Assembly (NCBI RefSeq): GCF_007713685.1
Contig: NZ_VMRJ01000002.1
Location: 868,001 to 932,000 of the forward strand
DNA length: 64,000 nt
DNA from: Hymenobacter setariae
GTDB taxonomy: Bacteria > Bacteroidota > Bacteroidia > Cytophagales > Hymenobacteraceae
Direction of reading: 5' to 3'
Below the pieces are notes generated by a model. It was not told the DNA's origin and searched no databases. It was given only the letters and a program-made list of their open reading frames with translations. Positions 53,676 through 61,134 of this stretch are shown in pieces (position 1 is the stretch's first letter; the number at the start of each line of letters is the position of its first letter). The position numbers were made by a program, and so were the translations under genes.

Positions 53676-53728
53676 GAAGGAAAGAAGCTTGGCGGCTGGC
53701 GCAAAAGCGGTTAACGTAGAAAGGTGCC

Positions 53729-54541
53729 CTAAGTGCTAGGCGAGGTTACTTCCACCACGGTGCGCAGCCCCTGGCCGGGGGCCGACTGTTGGCGCAGGCG
53801 GGCCTGCAGCAGCTGCACACGCACGTCGATGCTACGCAGGCCGGCGCCCTTGGTGGCGGGCTGGCCATCGGTGCCTAGGTGGGTGAGGTCGAAGCCAGGG
53901 CCGTCGTCTTCGACTACCAGCGTGAGCAGCGGGCCACGCTGGCGCAGTAGCACATCGAGGCGGGTGGCGCCGTGGGCGTGCTTCAAGGCGTTGTGAATCA
54001 GCTCCTGGCAAATGCGGTAGAGGGCCAGTTCCTGGGCCAGCGCCAGCGGCTGCGGGTAGTCTACCTCCAGCTCAATGTCTAGGGTGCCGGTTTCGTTGCT
54101 CACATCCACGAGGTGCTGCAGGGCATCGGCTAGGCCATAGCGGGCCAGCACGGCCGGAAAAAGCGAGTGCGAAATACTGCGCACGTCGTGCACGGCGGTG
54201 CTCATTATCTCCTTCACCATGCCAAATAGCTCGGGCCGATTGTCGGTGGGCTGGTCGGCTTCGAGGCGGTTGACCAGCATTTTGGCCGTGGCGATGGTCG
54301 AGCCGATGCCATCGTGCAGGTCGCGCCCGATGCGCTCGCGCTCGTGTTCCTGCGCCTCAATGACGGCGGCTAGCAGCTGCTGTTGGTACTCGGCCTCGGC
54401 GGCGCGCAGGCGCAGCTGCTGCTGCAACAGGCGCTTTTGGTACGTGACCACAAACAACACCAAAGCCCCTGCGGCTAGCAGCATCAGACCGATGCCCGTG
54501 AGCAGTAGCTGCCCAAACTCTACTTCTGCGGGCGCATCCAT
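53729..54541 (-). CDS. Histidine kinase, HisKA_3 type, without sensor domain
   Basis: 270 residues. One membrane helix near the N-terminus (LLLTGIGLMLLAAGALVLFVV), a coiled coil (35-68), then the dimerisation/phosphotransfer box HERERIGRDLHDGIGSTIATAKML with His76 as phospho-site. The ATPase follows: ELIHNALKHA (N box), VVEDDGPGFDL (G1) and KGAGLRSIDVRVQLL (G2). There are almost no residues outside the membrane, so it cannot sense a ligand by itself. The paralogous 7-TM-like proteins encoded just upstream (22-base overlap) are the probable input partners. The partner regulator follows. Confidence 0.93.
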   Translation of the reverse strand: MDAPAEVEFGQLLLTGIGLMLLAAGALVLFVVTYQKRLLQQQLRLRAAEAEYQQQLLAAVIEAQEHERERIGRDLHDGIGSTIATAKMLVNRLEADQPTDNRPELFGMVKEIMSTAVHDVRSISHSLFPAVLARYGLADALQHLVDVSNETGTLDIELEVDYPQPLALAQELALYRICQELIHNALKHAHGATRLDVLLRQRGPLLTLVVEDDGPGFDLTHLGTDGQPATKGAGLRSIDVRVQLLQARLRQQSAPGQGLRTVVEVTSPST

Positions 54542-55182
54542 AAAGCCAGGCCGCAGCCACTGTAAAAGATGAAAAGAAGCAAAACCCGCACTACGCTGAT
54601 AACAACCAGGTTCAGCTGCAACGAACCGTAGTGCAAGAGGTAGTTGCTAAAGAGTGCAATCTGCAAATCGCCCAGGGCGTAGATGGTCATTCCGGCCGAC
54701 ATCCAAAAGAAAGGCTCGTGCCGCAACTGCGTGACTTGTAGCTCGTGGAGCAGCTTGCGAAAGTATAAGCCGGCAAAGCCGAGCATTAACAGGTCGGTAC
54801 TAACCTGCACGGTGGGGGCGTAGCGCACGGCGCCCAGCCCGGCCAGCGTTTCGAGTAGAGCGTAGCTGCTAAACAGACCTAGGACCCACGGCAGGGCTCG
54901 GGCAAACGCCGCCGACCCCAGCACCTGGCGATAGGCCAGCGCCAGCAGCCCTACCTCGCCAATGGCGGCAATAGGTATCAGAAATAGGTTAGACTTTAAA
55001 TGAAATACGCGTATCAGGGCCCTAGAAAGCAACTCTATGAGCACTTCAAAGCCAGCAAAGTAGGTGAGGTAGCGCGAGCTGGCTGGCAGCTGGCGAAAGC
55101 GTGCCGCCCCAATGAGGGTAGCTAAGATGATGACAGCCACAGTTAGCCAACCTAGGGCTAGGTAGAACGTGGGCGTTACCAT
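54520..55182 (-). CDS. Multi-pass (about 7-TM) membrane protein, paralogue B
   Basis: 220 residues, about seven hydrophobic helices and almost no soluble part. Sequence marks: FRQLPASSRYLTYFAGFEVL, NLFLIPIAAIGEVGLLAL, LPWVLGLFSSYALLETL, YAPTVQVSTDLLML, YFRKLLHELQV, FFWMSAGMTIYALGDLQIAL and a tail ALWMRPQK. It is clearly homologous to the product of 55176-55862. No named family is recognised. Gene overlaps: 7 bases with the upstream paralogue and 22 bases with the downstream kinase, so the three are translationally coupled and probably form one complex. Confidence 0.8.
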   Translation of the reverse strand: MVTPTFYLALGWLTVAVIILATLIGAARFRQLPASSRYLTYFAGFEVLIELLSRALIRVFHLKSNLFLIPIAAIGEVGLLALAYRQVLGSAAFARALPWVLGLFSSYALLETLAGLGAVRYAPTVQVSTDLLMLGFAGLYFRKLLHELQVTQLRHEPFFWMSAGMTIYALGDLQIALFSNYLLHYGSLQLNLVVISVVRVLLLFIFYSGCGLALWMRPQK

Positions 55183-55862
55183 GTGCTACGCGAGGTCTCT
55201 AGCGTTTCCTCGGCAGTCAACGCTTTTGCTGGGCGCAGCCACAGCGCTATGCAATAGCAGGTGTAAAGCAGGCCAACAAAAACCGTGTGAATACGCCAAA
55301 TGTAGATGTTGAATTGCTGAGAGTAATTGAGCAGTAGGTAGTTACTGAATAGGGATATCAACAAATTACCTAAGGAAGTAAGGACTAAGCCTGCCGATAT
55401 CCAAAAAAGAGGGTCGCGTTCGAGGCGCGCTACTTGGAGTTCATTAAGCTGCTTGCGGAAATACATGCCGCCTAGGTATAAGGAAAGCAAGTCGCTCATA
55501 ACCTGTAGGCTAGGCCGGAAGCGCACGGTGCCCGGCACCAGTAGCGTGTCGAGCAGTGCGTAAGCTGTTAGGAAGCCGACTATCCAAGGAGCCACGCGCT
55601 GTAGCCAAGCAGACTGGAGCGCTCGGGTGTAAAGCAAAAGCATTAACCCAGCTTCGCCCACTATCACAATTGGAAAGAGAAATAAGTTAGGCCTTTTGAA
55701 GTATTGCAGCAGTGAGCCAGTGCTTTCCATGATGGCATCGAAGCAGAGGAGTAGCACGAGCGCGCGCAGACTAGGCGGCAGCTGGCGAAAGCACATAATA
55801 CCCCAGATGCTGGCGATAATAACCAGCGTCATAGGGGTATTATAAAGGATAGAACTGAGCAT
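55176..55862 (-). CDS. Multi-pass (about 7-TM) membrane protein, paralogue A
   Basis: 228 residues from the ATG at 55862 (the frame reaches a TTG at 55877). Helices include MTLVIIASIWGIMCF, LVLLLCFDAIMESTGSLL, LFLFPIVIVGEAGLMLLL, WIVGFLTAYALLDTLL and LVLTSLGNLLISLFSNYLLL. It shares with paralogue B the positions FRQLP-S-R, NLFL-PI-GE-GL, PW-G-YALL-TL, V-R-P-QV-DLL, YFRK-L-ELQV, FW-SAG and LFSNYLL. The conserved YFRK-x-LxELQV between helices could be the face that contacts the kinase. Function unknown; it lies 33 bases after the unknown first gene. Confidence 0.8.
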   Translation of the reverse strand: MLSSILYNTPMTLVIIASIWGIMCFRQLPPSLRALVLLLCFDAIMESTGSLLQYFKRPNLFLFPIVIVGEAGLMLLLYTRALQSAWLQRVAPWIVGFLTAYALLDTLLVPGTVRFRPSLQVMSDLLSLYLGGMYFRKQLNELQVARLERDPLFWISAGLVLTSLGNLLISLFSNYLLLNYSQQFNIYIWRIHTVFVGLLYTCYCIALWLRPAKALTAEETLETSRSTW

Positions 55863-55895
55863 ATGCAAAGTGTGCAAAGAAGCAGTGCAGTAGGA

Positions 55896-56642
55896 CTAGC
55901 CTGGGGGGTAAGGCTTTGACATGTCGTAAGATGGCCCGCTCAATTCGTCGCCATCTGCTTCGTCGCTGGGCGAGTACAGGCGCACCACCAGCCCAAACGT
56001 CTGAGCCGGGGCGGCCAAGCTTTCGGGGTAGGCGGGGTAGTAGGCTTTCAGGCCGAAGCGAAGAAACAGGCGCTGGTTGGTGAAGGTCTTGGCCGCAAAA
56101 AGCGGGTCCAGAAAGTCGCCTAGGTCGAAGTTGTACCCTTGCAGTGGCCCGTAGGAAGTGGCAAAGAGCGCCGGCCGTAGCTGCTGCGTGGTGGCTGCGG
56201 TGGTCCAGCCATTGAGCCACCCCTTTATCAGATTGTAAGGCACCAAACCGCCAACAGCCGCGAGCTGCTGAGGCTCGACGGTTTGCCAGTTCGCATCGCT
56301 TTGGTAGTAGGCTGATAGGCGCGCGCCCCGCTGGTCGGCGGCGTAGAGCACCAGCCGAAAGCGCGGTGCGGCCGGCTTATCGACACCTACCTCGGCCGGG
56401 GGCAGCAGCACAAAGCGCGCCGCTACCTGGGCAATGCCCGGTGTAGACAACATAGCTACTAGGTAGCTCGGGTCGGTGGGAGTGCTCGTCAGGCCAAAGC
56501 TTGCACTGACCTGGTACTGATTGATGGCGGGGGCGCTGGCCTGAAAGAGCGCCTGCACCTCGGCAGGCGAGGCGCCTTGGATAAAGTTCGTCCAGGCGGC
56601 GGCTACGGTATCAAACTCCGATTGAGTAAGTATTTTCTCCAT
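55896..56642 (-). CDS. Unknown protein heading the signalling operon, 248 residues
   Basis: No signal peptide and no membrane helix. It starts MEKILTQSEFDTVAAAWTNFIQG. The middle holds RFRLVLYAADQRGARLSAYYQSD and a Pro/Ala-rich loop, and later FATSYGPLQGYNFDLGDFLDPLF and a C-terminal FGLKAYYPAYPESLAAP followed by an acidic tail. No family is recognised. It has one of the clearest promoters in the window (56704-56733) and precedes the membrane pair by 33 bases, so it is probably co-produced with the sensor system. It might supply or modify the signal, or be a cytosolic partner. Confidence 0.7.
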   Translation of the reverse strand: MEKILTQSEFDTVAAAWTNFIQGASPAEVQALFQASAPAINQYQVSASFGLTSTPTDPSYLVAMLSTPGIAQVAARFVLLPPAEVGVDKPAAPRFRLVLYAADQRGARLSAYYQSDANWQTVEPQQLAAVGGLVPYNLIKGWLNGWTTAATTQQLRPALFATSYGPLQGYNFDLGDFLDPLFAAKTFTNQRLFLRFGLKAYYPAYPESLAAPAQTFGLVVRLYSPSDEADGDELSGPSYDMSKPYPPG

Positions 56643-56703
56643 ACAATGAGAAATAAGCTACTTAATTGACTGAAGTAATAGAAGCGCTAAAAATTGGGTA
56701 CTT

Positions 56704-56733
56704 CAAAGGTAGGTACAGCGTTGGCCCAGCCAA
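56704..56733 (-). promoter_or_regulatory. Promoter of the five-gene signalling operon
   Basis: On the minus strand TTTTG, with its TTG at 56733-56731, 19 bases, then TACCTTTG (56711-56704). A full match to TTG-N19-TAnnTTTG. The leader to the start codon at 56642 is about 55 bases. Confidence 0.85.
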
Positions 56734-56873
56734 AAGAAGCAGCTAGTTGCAAAACAATGCCTAGTTGAAATTGCACTTGTGCTAGGCCAAGTGTCATGGG
56801 CCTGCTTAGTTGACTTCAGCCTCGGTGGCCATACCTAGGAGCGCGCTAGGCGGTTTCTGCTTAAGTTGCGTCT

Positions 56874-58355
56874 GTGCCTACTTTGTTTGTTTCTACTGTC
56901 TGCGGCCAGGGCCGGCGTCCCCTTGTGCTGTTTGCGCTGTCGCTGCTCTCGCTCACTACTGCCTGCGGCCAAAACCCGCCCGCTACCGCGCCGACCCTGC
57001 CCGGCGTGGTGCGCGACTCGGCCACCGGCCGCTCCGACATGCCCTGGCTGCGCCAGCAGCTCGATAGCAGCCGCACGCTGCGCCGCCAGCAGATAGGCGT
57101 GGCCCTGGCCGACGCCACCACCGGCGAGGCCCTATTTGGCTACAACGAGGCCAAGTACTTTACGCCCGCCAGCACCATGAAGCTGCTGAGCCTCTACGCG
57201 GGCCTCACACTGCTGCCCGACTCGCTGCCCAGCCTGCGCTACTTCTCGCGGGGAGATACTCTGTTTTTCCAGGGCACCGGTGACCCTACGCTGCTGCATG
57301 GCGACGTGCCTTCGCGCCGGGCCTACACGTTTCTGCTCAATCGGCCCGAAAAGCTCTTGGCCTATTGCGACATTGCCACTGTGCCTGCCTACGGCCCCAG
57401 CTGGGCCTGGGACGACTTCAATTATTACTTCCAGCCCGAGCGCACGGCGTTTCCGCTGTACGGCAATACGGTGCGCTTTTATGCCAGCGCGCCGCTAGTG
57501 GTGCGCCCTAGGCCGGGGGCGCCGGCCCAGGCGCTGCCGCAGCGGGTGCGGGTGTTTCCGCGGGCATTTGCACCGCTCACGGCCGCAGCCGGCCCCGACT
57601 TCCGCCTCTCGCCCGACCAAGACGATGAGATGCACGTGTACCGGGCGCCGCTCGAAAACCGCTTTACCTATCGCCTAGGTCCCAAAAAGTGGATAGATGA
57701 AGTGCCTTACCGCACCAGCCGCCAACTGCTGCTGCGCCTGCTCGGCGACACGCTGCGCCGGGCTATTGTGGGTACGGTGTGGCGCCCGCGCCCCGGCCAG
57801 GACAGCATCCGCACGCTGCGGGGGCTGCGGGCCGACTCGCTCTACCGCCGCATGCTGCGCGTGAGCGACAATTTCTTGGCCGAGCAGCTCTTGCTGATGA
57901 CCAGCAGCCGCCTAGGCTACCGCGACTCGCTGAGTGGGGCGCGGGCCATTCGGTACTTGCTCAAAAACCAACTGCGGGACTTGCCCGACCGCCCCGACTG
58001 GGTTGATGGTTCGGGGCTGTCGCGGCTCAACCTGCTCACGCCGCGCACCCTCACGGCGCTGCTGGCCCGCCTGCACCAGCAGGTGCCCGAGCCGCGCCTG
58101 CTGAGCTTGCTGGCGGCCGGGGGTGGCCAGGGCACACTGCGCCGCCGCTACTTCGAGGCCGGCCCGCCCAAGCTGCCGTGGTTTTGGGGCAAAACCGGTA
58201 CGCTCACCCATACTTGTAACCTAGCGGGTTACGTGCGCTGCAAGAGCGGCCGGCTGGTGGCCGTCACGTTCTTCAACAACAGCATCCCCGGCGACGACCA
58301 AGCCACTCGCAACGCCATGGAGCGCCTCCTGCACGAGGTGCGCGAGCGGTTGTAA
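56874..58355 (+). CDS. dacB: D-alanyl-D-alanine carboxypeptidase/endopeptidase (PBP4, peptidase S13)
   Basis: 493 residues from a GTG start at 56874; no suitable ATG exists. Lipobox LTTAC (Cys31) after a basic-plus-hydrophobic signal (GRRPLVLFALSLLSL), so it is a lipoprotein. Active-site motifs: SxxK in FTPASTMKLLSLYAG (Ser100, Lys103), SDN in MLRVSDNFLAEQLLL, and KTG in FWGKTGTLTHTCNLAGY. It trims or opens peptidoglycan cross-links in the periplasm. Size and the insert between SxxK and SDN fit class C PBP4. Single gene, with a 12-bp hairpin about 30 bases downstream. Confidence 0.93.
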   Translation: MPTLFVSTVCGQGRRPLVLFALSLLSLTTACGQNPPATAPTLPGVVRDSATGRSDMPWLRQQLDSSRTLRRQQIGVALADATTGEALFGYNEAKYFTPASTMKLLSLYAGLTLLPDSLPSLRYFSRGDTLFFQGTGDPTLLHGDVPSRRAYTFLLNRPEKLLAYCDIATVPAYGPSWAWDDFNYYFQPERTAFPLYGNTVRFYASAPLVVRPRPGAPAQALPQRVRVFPRAFAPLTAAAGPDFRLSPDQDDEMHVYRAPLENRFTYRLGPKKWIDEVPYRTSRQLLLRLLGDTLRRAIVGTVWRPRPGQDSIRTLRGLRADSLYRRMLRVSDNFLAEQLLLMTSSRLGYRDSLSGARAIRYLLKNQLRDLPDRPDWVDGSGLSRLNLLTPRTLTALLARLHQQVPEPRLLSLLAAGGGQGTLRRRYFEAGPPKLPWFWGKTGTLTHTCNLAGYVRCKSGRLVAVTFFNNSIPGDDQATRNAMERLLHEVRERL

Positions 58356-58665
58356 AGTTAATGTATGGCATTAAGCGGATAATAAATAGCATACTTCTCA
58401 TTGTGAGAAGTATGCCATGGATTACTGTTGACCTATTCGGCGGTGTTATTGTGTTTGCTCGCATAGAAAACGGTGACATTGACAGACTAACTAAAAGGTT
58501 TAAGCGAGAAGGGCAAAGCGGGCCTGGAGGGGTAAAATAATTTTGTATCACTAAAACAGCAGCAGCAAATAGGCTCATCATTAAAAGAGCTAAGTATTGT
58601 CTAACAATCATTTGACGCTGCCTGCCTGCTCTGATATATTATTTACGCTTTCCTTCCGCTTACTT
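58356..58665. other. 310-base spacer upstream of the T9SS protein gene
   Basis: It contains the hairpin at 58389-58415 and an AT-rich region with TAATTTTG at 58538-58545, a possible -7 promoter element for the following gene. No -33 TTG match is seen. No gene is supported here. Confidence 0.45.
58389..58415. terminator. Perfect 12-bp hairpin after dacB
   Basis: GCATACTTCTCA-TTG-TGAGAAGTATGC. No T run follows on either strand, so termination is uncertain; it could be an mRNA end stabiliser. Confidence 0.45.
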
Positions 58666-60456
58666 ATGTTCCGCCTGCCTACTGCTGTTCTGTTGCCCAC
58701 GTTCCGCCGCCTTGCCCTAGCTAGCCTAGGTCTGCTACCGATAGCTGCCTCGGCCCAAACCATTACGGGCTTCTCGCCTGCCCAAGCCGCGGCTGGTGCT
58801 ACGGTTACTATCACAGGCACGGGGTTGGCCAACATTAAGTCGGCAATGATTAACGGCCAGCCTATGAAGGTAACGGGCACGCCACTAGGGGTTACGATGC
58901 AGGTCATTGTGCCAGTGGCCGCGGCTACCGGGCGCATCCGCGTCACGACCAACGCCGGCACAGTTCTTTCCGCCAACAAGCTCGGCATTACCCGCAAGTC
59001 GTCGTCAGTGAGCTACGGCCAGTCCTCGACCAGTGTCACGGGTGCGTCAGCTACTGGCAACTACTCGACGCCTACCATGGGCGACCTCGACAGCGATGGC
59101 CGCATAGAGCTTATTCAGGGCCAGGGCGACGGTACCATTATGGTGTATGAGCAGACGGCCGCTAACTCCACTGCGTTTGGCGCGGGCACCCTGCTCAAAA
59201 ACGCTGATGGCTCTACCCTCGACGTAGGCAATTTTGCAAAGCCTACCGTGGCTGACCTCGATAGCGATGGCCTGCTGGAGCTGCTGGTAGGCGAAGAAAC
59301 CGGCAACGTGCTGCGCTACGAGCAAACGGCCGCCGGCGCTCAGACCTTCACCCGCAGTAACCTGTTTACCAACCCCTTTGGTACGGCTACTTCGGGTGCG
59401 CCCAACGGCGGCTCGTACCCCCGCCCCACGGTGGCCGACCTTGACAACAACGGCCTGCTCGACGTGCTGGTAGGCAGCAACGACGGCACGCTGCGCCGCT
59501 ACGAACAAACCGCTGCTAACGCGGCCACCTTCACCGCCCTAGGCCAGATGCGCGATAACCTAGGCGCCATTATCGATGCTGGCGACGTAGACAAGCCCCT
59601 GCTGACCGACTACGACGGCGACGGTTACCTCGACATGCTGCTAGGCAACCGGGCCGGCAACATCATTCTCTATACTCAAACGGCAGCCAACTCGGCCGTC
59701 TTCAAGAAACTAGACTTTTTGAAGAGCAATGGCTCGACCATCAGCGTGGGTACCTACGCGGCTCCTTCCATCACCGATATCGATGGCAATGGCCTGCTCG
59801 ACCTCTTTGTAGGCAATGCTAATGGCACTATCTATCGCTTTGAGCAGGCGGCGTCGGCCACCCAGCCCACGCTAGCCCCGGGTGCCCTCACCAACCCTAG
59901 CCCGCTACCTGTCGTGCTCACCGCATTTACTGGCCAAGCTGGCAGCGCCGGCAACGTACTGCGCTGGGCCACGGCTTCGGAAACAAATAGCGCCCACTTC
60001 GAGGTCGAGCGCTCGGCCGATGGGCAAGCGTTTGTGAAAATTGGCCAGCTGGCTGCCGCGGGTACTAGCATGGCATCCCACAGCTACCAGTTTATCGACG
60101 ACGCTGCTACCGCTACCAGCTATTACCGCCTGCGCCAGGTAGACCTAGACGGCACCAGTTCTTACTCGCCCGTAGTGACACTTGCCGCCCGCCTCACTGC
60201 CCCTGCTGCTGCCAAGCTTGTAGCTTACCCCACCGTCTTCACCAGCGAGCTAAGCGTGGCCCTGCCCGGCGCTGAAAACCAGGCTGCTACCGTGGCCCTG
60301 CTCACTGCCGATGGCCGCCCCGTGTACACCCACACCATGCAGCTAGGCACTGCCCCGCAGGCCCTGGCCGAGCTACCCACGCTGGCCCCCGGCGTGTACC
60401 TGCTGCGCGTAGCCACGGCCACTGGTGCCAATACCCAGCGCGTAGTGCGCAACTAA
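58666..60456 (+). CDS. Secreted IPT/TIG and FG-GAP repeat protein with T9SS sorting domain
   Basis: 596 residues from the ATG at 58666 (MFRLPTAVLLPTFRR), signal peptide ending ASAQ. Domains in order: an IPT/TIG immunoglobulin-like fold (TITGFSPAQAAAGATVTITG, about 32-115), then five FG-GAP/VCBS-type calcium-binding repeats (GDLDSDGRIEL, ADLDSDGLLELLVG, ADLDNNGLLDVLVG, TDYDGDGYLDMLLG, TDIDGNGLLDLFVG), probably a beta-propeller. A linker with the fibronectin-like ATASETNSAHFEVERSADG follows. The C-terminal ~85 residues are the type A T9SS domain (AYPTVFTSELSVALPG...LAPGVYLLRVATATG). It is thus exported and fixed to the cell surface by T9SS; the ligand is unknown. Confidence 0.92.
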   Translation: MFRLPTAVLLPTFRRLALASLGLLPIAASAQTITGFSPAQAAAGATVTITGTGLANIKSAMINGQPMKVTGTPLGVTMQVIVPVAAATGRIRVTTNAGTVLSANKLGITRKSSSVSYGQSSTSVTGASATGNYSTPTMGDLDSDGRIELIQGQGDGTIMVYEQTAANSTAFGAGTLLKNADGSTLDVGNFAKPTVADLDSDGLLELLVGEETGNVLRYEQTAAGAQTFTRSNLFTNPFGTATSGAPNGGSYPRPTVADLDNNGLLDVLVGSNDGTLRRYEQTAANAATFTALGQMRDNLGAIIDAGDVDKPLLTDYDGDGYLDMLLGNRAGNIILYTQTAANSAVFKKLDFLKSNGSTISVGTYAAPSITDIDGNGLLDLFVGNANGTIYRFEQAASATQPTLAPGALTNPSPLPVVLTAFTGQAGSAGNVLRWATASETNSAHFEVERSADGQAFVKIGQLAAAGTSMASHSYQFIDDAATATSYYRLRQVDLDGTSSYSPVVTLAARLTAPAAAKLVAYPTVFTSELSVALPGAENQAATVALLTADGRPVYTHTMQLGTAPQALAELPTLAPGVYLLRVATATGANTQRVVRN

Positions 60457-60498
60457 TCACACCAAACTTAGCAAGCCAACTCAACTTCTTCTTTCACA

Positions 60499-60542
60499 CA
60501 AAAAGAGGCTGACCTGCTACCTAGCGGGTCAGCCTCTTTTTG
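60499..60542. terminator. Strong terminator
   Basis: 16-bp stem CAAAAAGAGGCTGACC (60499-60514 and 60527-60542) with flanking A/T runs, after the T9SS protein gene. Confidence 0.9.
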
Positions 60543-60629
60543 TAAGGTGCCTGGCGGTAGAAAAACTATGCTGCCACCCGCGCCCGTTCTACCTTTACGG
60601 CCTTTCCTATCTGTCCTACCCACGTTTCT

Positions 60630-61022
60630 ATGGCTGCTCCCCGCCTGCGCCAACTGCGCCGCGATAAAACTATTTTTTCCTTGTGCCTGAATATCATTCG
60701 GCTGCACCTGGAGGAGAACGCGCTTATTGGGCAGCAGCCGGAGCTGCGCGAGGCGCCCGATACGATGTTGCTGCTGGTGCAGCAGAGCATCGACCAGTGG
60801 GTAAGCCTCGCTACTGGCCACATCATGCAAAAGCACAACTGCGCGGCCGGAGACGCTTTGCAGCTACTGGGTGAACTGCAGAACGAAATGAAGGCGAACA
60901 TCCCAGCGGCTGAGGTATGGCAAATACCGCTTCCGTCCGTATTGGCCCTGCCCCCAGAGCTGCTAGCCAGCCAGCAACCACAAGCTGCTGAAGAACCAGC
61001 AGTTGCTAAAGAAGAAGAATAG
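60630..61022 (+). CDS. Hypothetical protein, 130 residues
   Basis: MAAPRLRQLRRDKTIFSLCLNIIRLHLEEN, then MLLLVQQSIDQWVSLATGHIMQKHNCAAGDALQLLGELQNEM, then a tail of Pro/Ala/Gln/Glu. It is basic at the start, helical in the middle and acidic at the end, with no signal peptide. No family recognised. It is isolated between a terminator and a palindromic repeat. Codon use matches the neighbours and the frame is free of interruptions, so it is probably real. Confidence 0.6.
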   Translation: MAAPRLRQLRRDKTIFSLCLNIIRLHLEENALIGQQPELREAPDTMLLLVQQSIDQWVSLATGHIMQKHNCAAGDALQLLGELQNEMKANIPAAEVWQIPLPSVLALPPELLASQQPQAAEEPAVAKEEE

Positions 61023-61034
61023 CTTAAAACTAGA

Positions 61035-61112
61035 AGTCCGAGCGCGAGCGTAGCGCGCAGTTCACGTTAGGGGTATCCTTTCGTAACTGCTTGCTGCGCT
61101 CGCGCTCGGACT
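61035..61112. repeat. Inverted-repeat element between convergent genes
   Basis: Outer arms AGTCCGAGCGCGAGCG (61035-61050) and its perfect complement (61097-61112), extended inward by imperfect pairing to 61062 and 61085. The right end continues into GGACTACAAAGCCC, resembling family C at 41143-41220. Confidence 0.8.
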
Positions 61113-61134
61113 ACAAAGCCCAAGCTACTGCTCG

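Noticed and set aside
58273-58611. 112-residue minus-strand frame with a hydrophobic start after dacB
   Set aside because: It runs through the hairpin at 58389-58415 and into the dacB coding end. The hydrophobic start is the only gene-like trait and the rest is incoherent.
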